64,000 bases of DNA, from the NCBI RefSeq assembly GCF_902167145.1, contig NC_050098.1, positions 37,876,501 through 37,940,500 on the forward strand, given 5' to 3'. Numbering within the stretch: the stretch's first letter is position 1; each line of letters starts with the position of its first letter. Positions 43,087-53,092 of the stretch are shown here, in pieces. The translations under genes and the position numbers were made by a program. The stretch is from Zea mays. Taxonomy: Eukaryota > Streptophyta > Magnoliopsida > Poales > Poaceae. The notes beneath the pieces are model-generated. The model was given only the letters and a program-made list of their open reading frames with translations. It was not told where the DNA came from and did not search any database.

Positions 43087-44828
43087 TGTCGGCGTTTCGA
43101 GACAGGGGGGTCCCTAAGCCGACGAGTGAGTGTGCTGCGTGCCCTAGCCTAGATGGGTCGAGCGCGTGGGCGAGCGCGAAGGGGGGAGAGGCGAGGTGGC
43201 CGGAGTCGAGCGTGAGAGAGGTGGAAGTCCCGCGGCCTTCGTGTTCGTCCCGCGCCCAGGTCGGGTGCGCTTGCAGTAGGGGGGTTACAAGCGTCCACGC
43301 GGGTGAGGGAAGCGAGCGGCCCCAAGAGAGCGCCTGTCCCGTCCTCGGTCCCGCGCGGCCAACCTTCTCTAAGAAGGCCCTGGTCCTCCCTTTTATAGTC
43401 GTAAGGAGAGGATCCATGTGTACAATGGGGGGTGTAGCAGAGTGCTACGTGTCTAGCGGAGAGAGAGCTAGCGCCCTAGGTACATGCCAATGTGGCAGCC
43501 GGAGAGGTCTTGGCACCTTGCTGGCGTGATGTCGTGGCTGTCGGAGGTGCGACGGAGCCTGGCGGAGGGACAGCTGTTGGAGCGGTCGAGTCCTTGCTGA
43601 CGTCGCCCTGCTTCCGTAAGAGAGCTGGGGGCCGCCGTCGTCACAGAGCTCGTGGAGCGCCATCATTGCCCATCCGGCGGAGCTGGCCGGATGGGACACC
43701 GGTCTTGTTCTCCGTAACCCGAGTCGATTCGGGGTAGGATGATGATGGCGCTTCCTGTTGACGTGGCGGGCCTGTGCCCTAGGCAGGGTGACGTGGGGGC
43801 TCCTCCGAAGCCGAGGTTGAGTCTGTCTTCTGTTGCCGAGGCCGAGTCCGAGCCATGGGGTCGGGTGAGGCGGAGGTCGTCCGGCCGAGGCCAGGGCGGA
43901 GTCCGAGCCCTGGGGTCGGGCGAGGCGGAGTTTCGTCGTCTTCCGGGTCTTAGCCCGAGTCCGAGCCCTGGGGTCGGGCGGAGCGGAGTTCGCCGTCTTC
44001 CGGGTCTTAGCCCGAGTCCGAGCCCTGGGGTCGGGCGGAGCGGAGTTCGCCGTCTTCCGGGTCTTAGCCCAAGTCCGAGCCCTGGGGTCGGGCGGAGCGG
44101 AGTTCGCCGTCTTCCGGGTCTTAGCCCGAGTCCGAGCCCTGGGGTCGGGCGGAGCGGAGTTCGCCGTCTTCCGGGTCTTAGCCCGAGTCCGAGCCCTGGG
44201 GTCGGGCGGAGCGGAGTTCGCCGTCTTCCGGGTCTTAGCCCGAGTCCGAGCCCTGGGGTCGGGCGGAGCGGAGTTCGCCGTCTTCCGGGTCTTAGCCCGA
44301 GTCCGAGCCCTGGGGTCAGGCGGAGCGGAGTTCGCCATGGCGCCTTTGGCAAGGCCTGACTGCCTGTCAGACTCACTCTGTCGAGTGGCACTGCAGTCGG
44401 AGTGGCGCAGGCGGCACTGTCCTTCTGTCAGACTGGTCAGTGGAGCGGTGGAGTGACGGCGGTCACTTCGGCTCTGCCGGGGGCGCGTGTCAGGATAAAG
44501 GTGTCAGGCCACCTTTGCGTTAAATGCTCCTGCAACTTGGTCAGTCGGTGTGGCGATTTAGTCAGGGTTGCTTCTGAGCGAAGCCAAGGCCTCGGGCGAG
44601 CCGGTGGTACGTCCGCCGTAAAAAAGGGGGGCCTCGGGCGAGACGGAAGTCTCTCGAGGTCGGCTGCCCTTGGCCGAGGCTAGGCTCGGGTGAAGCGTGA
44701 TCGAGTCACTCGTGTGGACTGATCCCTGACTTAATCGTACCCATCAGGCCTTTGCAGCTTTATGCTGATGGGGGTTACCAGCTGAGAATTAGGCGTCTTG
44801 AGGGTACCCCTAATTATGGTCCCCGACA
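43087..44828 (-). repeat. 3' LTR of element D
   Basis: 1742 bp; on the minus strand TGTCGGGGACC to CGCCGACA. Contains about seven to eight 57-bp units at 43900-44338 (core CCGAGTCCGAGCCCTGGGGT on the plus strand), and the TATAAAA complement at 43391-43397. Confidence 0.88.
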
Positions 44829-46130
44829 GTAGCCCCCGAGCCTCGAAGGGAGTGTTAGCACTCGCTTGGAGGCTTTCGTCGCACTTTTTTGCAAGGGGAC
44901 CAGCCTTTCTCGGTTGCATTTTGTTCCGGTGGGTGCGCGCGAGCGCACCCGCCGGGTGTAGCCCCCGAGGCCTCGGAGGAGTGGTTACACTCCTTCGAGG
45001 TCTTAATACCTTGCGTAATGCTTCGGCTGGTCTGGTCGTTCCCTCATGCGAACTGGCCGTAGCCCGGGTGCACGGTCGGGGCCCAAGCTCTCGGGCTGGT
45101 ATGTTGACGCTGTCAACGGTTTGGCCGGAGCCGGTTTTTGCGAGAGCAGCCCCCGAGCCTCTGCACAGGGCGAGAGGACGATCAGGGACAGACTCGGCTT
45201 TTTTACATACGCCCCTACGTCACCTTTCCGCAAGGAGGAGGGGGGGAGAGCGCCATGTTACCCTCGATGGGCACCGAACATGGTGTCTCCGGTGAGCTGC
45301 AAGCGGGTAATCCGAGTGGATGTCCGTGCCCCGTTCGTTGGGGGTCGGCTAGGGGCCCAGAGGCACGCCCAAAAGTACCTGCGGGTGATTTGCCGGACCC
45401 GGTCCCCTGTCGACGGGGTCCGAGGGCTCGATGCCTCCCTCCGATGGGATTCCATTACAAGATCGTTCCCGCTGGTCTCGGAAATGTCCTAGGGTACCTC
45501 GGGAGCGCAGCCCGAGCCTCGGTTATGTATCGAACGTACCCCTGGTCATCCCTCGCTCGGTGTCTGAGGCGACTGTGAACCCTTCGGGGGCCAGCCTTCG
45601 AACCCCTGATCAGTAATGGGCACGGAGCCCGAGTAGCCTGAGGCGGCCATGGAACCCTTCGGGGGGCTGGCCTTCGAACCCCTGACCAGTAGTGGGTGTC
45701 GGGCCCACGCGATCTGAGGCGACTGTTGAACCCTTCGGAGGGCCAGTCTTCGAACCCCTGATCAGTAGGGGGGGCTCGGAGCCCGGTTCCTTCGCGGAGA
45801 AGGATCCTTTTCGGGGTATCCCCCTTTCCCGGTCCCTGTTGCAAGAGATAGAGAAAGAGAAAAAAGGAAAGGGATACGAAATCGAACGACGTGGCGTACC
45901 TCTTTTTGACACGGTTATTACGGCGAAGGCGAAGCGTCGCGCGCTTCTCCCGCCAGAGACGCCGCGTGTCCCACCGCGGAGTTAATGCAACGGGGCGAGT
46001 GGTTGGCGGGGTGGCCGCTACGCGTGCGCGAGCCGTTTGAGGAACGGCTGTACCGCTTCGCGCTTTTTGAATCCCGCGTTCGGTCCAGGCGGTGTGCTGG
46101 AAACGGTTCCGCCCTGGCCTTCATATACTT
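44829..46130 (-). other. 3' non-coding region of element D, homologous to Flip1
   Basis: Inverted relative of Flip1 24960-26194. It includes a GC-rich hairpin (GGTGCGCGCGAGCGCACC, 44933-44950) and ~70-bp tandem repeats at about 45560-45790 (blocks CTTCGAACCCCTGATCAGTA and CTGAGGCGACTG). No conserved coding frame. Confidence 0.7.
46121..46127 (+). promoter_or_regulatory. possible TATA box of the antisense gene in element D
   Basis: TCATATACTTGAGAG stands about 145 bp upstream of the ATG at 46268, at nearly the distance seen in element F. The match is weaker than F's TATAAATA. Confidence 0.35.
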
Positions 46131-46267
46131 GAGAGGGGGTCCGGTGACGGTTCTTCGCTCTGCTCCCTTCTTTTCCCTTTAGGTTTTCGCAACCCAGGAA
46201 ACTTTAGTCGGAGAAGAGAGAAACCGCTCTCGCTGCCCCCCGCGCCGCCATCTTCTCCATTTTGGTG

Positions 46268-49200
46268 ATGGCGGATCGAGTGACCATAATCCCCCCGCGC
46301 GATCCGTGGCCCTTCTCCACGGTGACGGCGAGTGATCTGGAGGAGCTGGTCGGCGAAGGTTTGCTCCGCCCCCTCACCGACAAGCAGCGGCCAGAGTGGA
46401 TTCCTCCCGTGGGCGGAGCCGCTCCGTCCCCACCGCCGGGGTATGTCGTGAGCTTCGTCTCCTTCCATGAGCGGGGATTTGGTGTGCCGACGGGCCGCTT
46501 TATGCGGACCATCTTATTCCACTACGGGGTGGAGTTGCACAACCTCTCCCCCAACTCCATCTCGCAGGCCGCTATCTTCGTAGCGGTATGCGAAGGGTAC
46601 TTGGGGATCGCTCCTTATTGGGATTTGTGGACTCATCTTTTCCTCGCCGAGCCTTTCGCCTTGTCGACGGGGGAGAGGAGGATCCGTGCAGCGGTGCGGG
46701 CCGGCGGCTGCATTCTCTTGTTGAGGCAGTCGCGGGCGTTGCCGTACATTCCTGCCATTCTTGCGTCTTCGAACAAGGGGTGGCAGCGCCGGTGGTTCTA
46801 CCTCCGGAATGACGGTGAGTTGCTCCCACCGTTTTCCCAGCGAGTAGTTACGGCTGCCACCGACGCCTGGCGCCACGGGACCCCGTACGAGAGGCAGAAG
46901 AATCTCGAATCCCTTCTCCAGGCCCTGAAGGAGTTGCGGGAGGGGGGACTTACCGCCGCGGGAGTGATCGCCGCTATCCACCGTCAGAGGGTGCTTCCAT
47001 TGGCGGAGCGGCGGCTGCCGCTCTGGGAGATGACCCCGGAAGCTGACTGGGAGGGCTCACGAATGTCCCCTGATCCTCTCCCCTTCAACGCCCTCCAATG
47101 GCGGGTGTCGGCTGCGATGGGGAAGCCGGACCCCCACGCATACTCCCAGCTTCGGATGCGCCCCGACCAGGGGTGCGTGACTTTGGTGAGTGTTCGCTCC
47201 TTCCTTCTTCGTATGTCGGGTCGCTCCGGGTCCTTATGATCGGGTTCCTTTCTCCCCTCCTTTTAGGATGTGGGGTGGCACAAACCCTCCCAGCCACGGG
47301 TCCCGGAGGACGCGGTGGACCGTGCAGCGCGGCGAGTCGCCGCGGAGGAGAAGAAGAAAAAGAAGGACGCGGAGAAGGCCCGGGCCCGCGAGCGGAGGCG
47401 GGCTCGGGACGCCTTGGAGAAGCGCCGTCGCCAGCAGGAGAGGGACGGACTCCTGAGGGAGCCGTCGCCGGAGACGCCCGACGACGATGATGACGATGAT
47501 GATGATGAAGAGGATGACATGGCCGCCCGTCTCGGCCTCAGCCCCAGCTTGGGGTGTGGCCAGGAGCCGTCGAGCCAGCCCCCGAGCGGGCCGACTCCGT
47601 CAGCCCCCAAAGTCGGGGCGTCGGGCTCCCGACCCGAGGCTCGGGGGCGAACCGAGAGGTCACCTGACCCCTCAACCGGAGGAGCTGAGGCAGCTCCGGT
47701 GGTCCAGGCCAAGGCGTCTGTTCCCCAGGGGCCGCCGCTCGTGTCGGTGGCGCATGGGGGTGACCCTCAAGTCGTCGCGGCCGTGCCCGGGGAATCCGCT
47801 TCCCGGGCGCCCCAAGCAAGGGTGGTGCCGAAGGTGCCGGCGAAGCGGACCTCGGCGGCTGTTTCGGGAGCCGGGATCCAAGAAGGCTCCCCCCAGGCGC
47901 GGTGGATCATGGCCCGAAGTGGGTGAGTATCTCGGAATGTCTTCGTCTTGGCTTCCCATTCATATGTCTCGGTCGTGATCTTTCTTTCCTCCTCTCTTTT
48001 TTTTATATCCAGCAAGCGAAGTCATGGCCAGACCGACCTGGCACCCCGGAAGGCCCTCAAGACGGCGCCGAACTGTGTGGCCAGCGCCATTCCACCGACC
48101 CTTTCGTGGGGTACTTCACCACCGGGGGCTCGGGCGTCGCCAATCTCTGAGGAGCGGGCTCCCGAGGCCGGCTCTTCAGCCGAGGCGGCTATCGTGGTTG
48201 AGGAGGCGGATGACGCCCACGCGGCCCTGAGTTCGCCTGTCGTGCCGGTCATGCCGGCGCCTGCCACCGCCGAGGTTGCCACCGTCCCTGTCGAAGGGCG
48301 TCCAGTTGCCGCCAGCGTCGGGATGGCTGATGCGTCGGCGCCCAAGACCTCAGAAGAGGTGGGCGTGGACGCGCAATCCGTCCAGCCGGGCGACAGCCTC
48401 ATCGCTGTGCGGCGGAGCCCCGAGGCCCGGCGCCCGTTGCTCCGATTCCGGACCCGCGAGGCCTCGGACCCCGTCTTCGTTCTCGATGATGAGCAGGAGG
48501 ACCAGTCCTGGGGTGAGCTCCGCGAGTGCGCAGAGGCAACGGTGGGGTCGCTCCGGTCGTCGCTGGAGGTTTTCTGCAGAGACGTCCCCAAAATCCTCCA
48601 GGTAGCGGTTTCGGGCATACCTTTTTTCCTTCTGTGGGCGAGACACTCGTCGTGACACCCTGTTTCCTTTCCCCAGGATCTGTCGGACCGGAGCGCCGCC
48701 AAGTCGTCGTTCATCCGCCGCGAGGTTGATGTCTGGGGCTCGCTGCGATCCCTGAGGTCCTCGCTCGCCGGGGCTACCGCACGCCTTTCTCAGCAGGATG
48801 CCAAGGTGGCGGACCTCCAGCTGCTCTGCGCCGACCTGAGAGCCGAGGCGGCAGCAGCGCGTGCGGAGGCGCAACGGCAGCGATCGGAGCTCGCCCAGGT
48901 CGTCGAGGAACGGGACCGATCTCAGGGCCGGGCTGCCGAGGCCGAAAGCCGTGCCGAGACCCTTGCGGCTGACTTAGCCGCGGCCCAGGTCGCGGCCTCG
49001 GAGCATCGTGCCCGAGCCGGAGGTACGTCTTGGTCCTCCCTGGTTCTTTTTCTTGTCCGTTTCCTTTGCTTGTGCTTGAGGTATTTCTCCTGGTTGCTTG
49101 CAGAGCTTGAGTCCGCCCTTGACGAGTCCGCCAAGGCGCTTGCTGAGGCGCTCGCCGGAGCTGCCGAGCAGAGGGATGCGGACCTTGCGGCCATGTCCGA

Positions 49201-49594
49201 GGCCGTCTCGGACTTTTATCGTGTCCTCGGCTCCGGTGACGTCCCTTCAGGAAGCTCCCCTCAGAGCCGCCTTCGAGCCTTGGGTGATCACGCGCGCGGC
49301 AGAGTCCGCGAAGCGCTACACCACAGCGTCAGGCGGGCCTTCGTCGTGCTTGCTTCCCACTATGTTGTGGACCTGGAGCGGGTTAGTGAGGGGTACTGTC
49401 TTCCTGACGAAGACGATGCTGCCCTAGCGGAGGTCCAACGGCTCGACGCGGTCGCCGCGGGTCCGAGCGTGGTGCTGGCGACCACCTTTGAGGCGGAGAT
49501 CCTTCCCCCTGCGACGTCACCGGAGGCCGAGATGGACCCCACCGACGGCGGGGATGGAGCTGAGGGCGCGACTCCTTCCCAAGGCGGCGCCTAA
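46268..49594 (+). CDS. intact five-exon antisense gene carried by element D
   Basis: Exons 46268-47185, 47267-47922, 48013-48601, 48677-49022 and 49104-49594; introns of 81, 90, 75 and 81 nt are all GT-AG and phases join without a stop to about 999 aa. Start MADRVTIIPPRDPWPF; an in-frame ATG two codons upstream (46262) is an alternative. Residues about 60-150 (VSFHERGFGVPTGRFMRT, HYGVELHNLSPNSI, YWDLWTHLFLAEPF) resemble the plant 'putative gypsy-type transposon' family (Pfam Transposase_28). Exon 2 encodes a Lys/Arg/Glu-rich helix (EEKKKKKDAEKARARERRR) and a run of nine Asp. Exon 3 is Pro/Ala-rich and low in complexity. Exons 4-5 predict a long coiled coil (ADLRAEAAAARAEAQRQRSE) and end ATPSQGGA. 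The last intron is open in frame, so its retention would add 27 codons. It lies opposite to D's transcription. Function unknown; catalytic activity is not implied by the family name. Confidence 0.72.
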
Positions 49595-50170
49595 TTCTTG
49601 TTTGAACAGTTTCTTGTTGGATGTGCGTCTCACCGCGGCTGCTGAGGCCTGAACACTTTGTCTTTCTTGCATGGAGTCGTACTCTCCTTTCTTTCCATCT
49701 GCATGTTCGTCCTGGCTTGTCAATAATAGGGTGGCTTCTCGAGTCGGGCCATTCTTCGTGGCAGGTGATGAGTGAGGTATCCCTAACCCGGAGGCACAGG
49801 CGCTCCTCGGCTCAGTCGGCCTTGCCATTTACATGTACCCGCGTTCGCTCCTCGAGACCCTGCTTCTGACATAGCCGGGAGAACGCAAGAGGCCCCCTTT
49901 TTTGATTGAAAATTTTTGACACGGAGAAGTATGCCCGATCTTGACGCAGAGGGGTTCCCCCTTTTTAGCCCCCGAGGGAGGGTCGGGCTCCGCCAAGGCG
50001 AGGCCGACCCTTCCTTGATGACCGAGGCGCAGAGGCTGTCTGACGGATCGGGCTCCGGCCCGGATATCCAGCGAGTGTTTGGCGACATCCCTCGGTATGC
50101 CGGGCATGTCCGAGGGACTCCGCGCAAAGACGTCGGCGTTTGCGCGGAGAACGTCGACGAGCACTGCTTC
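49595..50170 (-). other. pol-deletion junction and 3' region of element D
   Basis: On the minus strand, after the gag-protease stop (50171-50173), the frame continues through the pre-RT segment ([20 protein letters not shown]) to about 50031. It then passes directly into the region that follows integrase in Flip1 (HQGRVGLALAEPDPPSGAKK). The plus-strand segment 49595-49830 has one inverted copy of the 60-bp repeat of Flip1's 3' region (49765-49825). Confidence 0.8.
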
Positions 50171-51724
50171 CTATTTGGGGTCGAGCCCGGAACCGATCCG
50201 GATCTGCTTGGTGGTGTCGCCACTGGGGTCAAGAGGGACGGCCTTAACCGTCTCCGCTGGCTCAAAGTTGCCGGCATGGCGCTTCACATCTGGCACCTCC
50301 TTGGAGAGGTTCTCCAGGTCGGCGATGAGGGCCTCGGACTCGGCGAGGGCCTCGGCGTACTCCACGCACTCCACGTCGCATTCGAACGCGTGTTTGTACG
50401 TGGGGCTGACGGTGATGACCCCGTTGGGGCCCGGCATCTTGAGCTTCAGGTAGGTGTAGTTGGGGACGGCCATGAACTTCGCGTAGCATGGCCTCCCTAG
50501 TACGGCGTGGTAGGTTCCTCGAAACCCGACCACCTCGAACATCAGGGTCTCCCTTCGGAAGTTGGAGGGCGTCCCGAAGCAGACGGGGAGGTCGAGTCGC
50601 CCGAGGGGCTGGACGCGCTTCCCAGGGATGATCCCGTGGAAGGGCGCAGCGCCTGCTCGGACGGAGGACAGATCGACGCGCAGGAGCTTGAGGGTCTCGG
50701 CGTAGATGATGTTGAGGCAGCTGCCCCAATCCATCAGGACCTTGGTGAGCCTGACATTGCCGACAACGGGGTCGACGACGAGCGGGTATTTCCCCGGGCT
50801 CGGCACATGGTCGGGGTGGTCGGCCTGGTCGAAGGTGATGGGCTTGTCGGACCAGTCTAGGTAGACTGGCGCCGCCACCTTCACCGAGCAGACCTCCCGG
50901 CGCTCTTGCTTGCGATGCCGAGCCGAGGCATTCGCCGCATGCCCTCCATAGATCATGAAGCAGTCGCGGACCTCGGGGAACTCTCCTGCTTGGTGATCTT
51001 CGTTCTTGTCGTCGTCGCGGGCCCTGCCACCCTCGGCGGGCGGCCCGGCCCTGTGGAAGTGACGCCGAAGCATAACGCACTCCTCGAGGGTGTGCTTGAC
51101 GGGCCCCTGATGGTAGGGGCACGGCTCCTTGAGCATCTTGTCGAAGAGGTTTGCACCTCCGGGGGGCTTCCGAGGGTTCTTGTACTCGGCGGCGGCGACA
51201 AGGTCCGCGTCAGCGGCGTCTCGTTTCGATTGCGACTTCTTCTTGCCTTTCTTCTTGGCGCCGCGCGGAGCAGACGCCTTGGGAGCCTCTTCCGATGGGC
51301 GGCCCTGGGGCTGCTTGTCCTTTCGGAAGATAGCCTCGACCGCCTCCTGGCCAGAGGCGAACTTGGTGGCGATGTCCATCAGCTCGCTCGCCCTGGTGGG
51401 GGTCTTGCGACCCAGCTTGCTCACCAGGTCGCGGCAAGTGGTGCCGGCGAGGAACGCGCCGATGACATCCGAGTCGGTGATGTTGGGCAGCTCGGTGCGC
51501 TGCTTCGAGAATCGCCGGATGTAGTCCCGGAGCGACTCCCCCGGCTGTTGCCGGCAACTTCGAAGGTCCCAGGAATTCCCGGGGCGCACGTATGTGCCCT
51601 GGAAATTGCCAGCGAAGGCTTGGACCAAGTCGTCCCAGTTGGAGATCTGCCCTGGAGGCAGGTGCTCCGACCAGGCGCGAGCAGTGTCGGAGAGGAACAG
51701 GGGGAGGTTACGGATGATGAGGTT

Positions 51725-53044
51725 TGAAAGGGAATTAGGCTTACACCTAGTTCCTATATAATTTTGGTGGTTGAATTGCCCAACACAAATCTTTGGACTA
51801 ACTTGTTTGCCCAAGTGTATAGTATATACAGGTGTAAAAGGTTCACACTTAGCCAATAAAAAGACCAAGTTTTGGATTCAACAAAGGAGCAAAGGGGCAA
51901 CCGAAGGCACCCCTGGTCTGGCGCACCGGACTGTCCGGTGTGCCACCGGACAGTGAACAGTACCTGTCCGGTGCACCAGGGGACTCAGACTCCAACTCGC
52001 CACCTTCGGGAAATTCCAAGGCGACTCGGCTATAATTCACCGGACTGTCCGGTGTACACCGGACAGTGTCCGGTGCGCCAAGGGAAGTCGGCCTCAGGAA
52101 CTCGCCAGCCTCGGGTTCGCGCGGCAGCCGCTCCGCTAAAATTCACCGGACTGTCCGGTGTGCACCGGACTGTCCGGTGTGCCAGCGGAGCAACGTCTCT
52201 CTGCGGCGCCAACGGCTCCCTGCGGTGCATTTATTGCGCGCGCAGCGCGCGCAGACGTCAGGCACGCCCATGCCGGTGCACCGGACATCAAACAGTACAT
52301 GTCCGGTGTGCACCGGACACCCAGGAGGGCCCACAAGTCAGAAGCTCCAACGGTCAGAATCCAACGGCAGTGATGACGTGGCAGGGGCACCGGACTGTCC
52401 GGTGTGCACCGGACTGTCCGGTGCGCCATCGAGCAGACGCCTCCAGCCAACGGTCAAGTTTGGTGGTTGGGGCTATAAATACCCCAACCACCCCACCATT
52501 CATTGCATCCAAGTTTTCCACTTCTCAACTACTACAAGAGCTCTAGCATTCAATTCTAGACACACTAAAGAGATCAAATCCTCTACAATTCCACACAAAG
52601 CCCTAGTGACTAGTGAGAGTGATTTGCCGTGTTCATTTGAGCTCTTGCGCTTGGATTGCTTCTTTTCTTTCTCACTTGTTCTTGAGATCACACTCCATTG
52701 TAATCAAGGCAAGAGGCACCAATTGTGTGGTGGCCCTTGCGGGGAAGTTTTGTTCCCGGCTTTGATTAGAGAAGAGAAGCTCACTCGGTCCGAGGGACCG
52801 TTTGAGAGAGGGAAGGGTTGAAAGAGACCCGGCCTTTGTGGCCTCCTCAACGGGGAGTAGGTTTGCAAGAACCGAACCTCGATAAAACAAATCTCCGTGT
52901 CTCTCTTGCTTATTCGCTTGGGATTTGTTTTGCGCCCTCTCTCTCGGACTCATTTATATTTCTAACGCTAACCCGGCTTGTAGTTGTGTTTATATTTGTA
53001 AATTTCAGTTTCGCCCTATTCACCCCCCCTCTAGGCGACTATCA
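51725..53044 (+). repeat. 5' LTR of element C
   Basis: TGAAAGGGAATTAGGC to AGGCGACTATCA. CACCGGAC-GTCCGGTG palindromes at 51925-52424, two with long spacers containing AACAGTAC; AACGG motifs; TATAAAT at 52474-52480; the GAAAGAGACCCGG block near 52820. Confidence 0.93.
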
Positions 53045-53046
53045 AT

Positions 53047-53058
53047 TGGTATCAGAGC
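53047..53058 (+). promoter_or_regulatory. primer-binding site of element C
   Basis: TGGTATCAGAGC begins two bases after the LTR and pairs with initiator tRNA-Met, as in most plant Copia elements. Confidence 0.85.
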
Positions 53059-53092
53059 CCGGTGCTTCATTAGAGCCTAACCGCTCGAAGTG

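Noticed and set aside
43445..44338. 297-aa minus-strand frame made of 19-residue repeats
   Set aside because: It is created by the 57-bp tandem array in D's LTR, whose period is a multiple of three. Similar frames are open on both strands, and the LTR copy at 63005-64000 shows the same effect.
50262..51122. 286-aa minus-strand frame rich in Arg/Pro/His within D's gag
   Set aside because: It is an alternate-frame reading of the gag-protease coding region (50171-51724), caused by high GC content at third positions.
51872..52821. Open frames of 224 and 251 aa in the LTR of element C
   Set aside because: They recur exactly 8200 bp downstream because they lie in the two identical LTRs. They are built from the palindrome array and show no protein family likeness.
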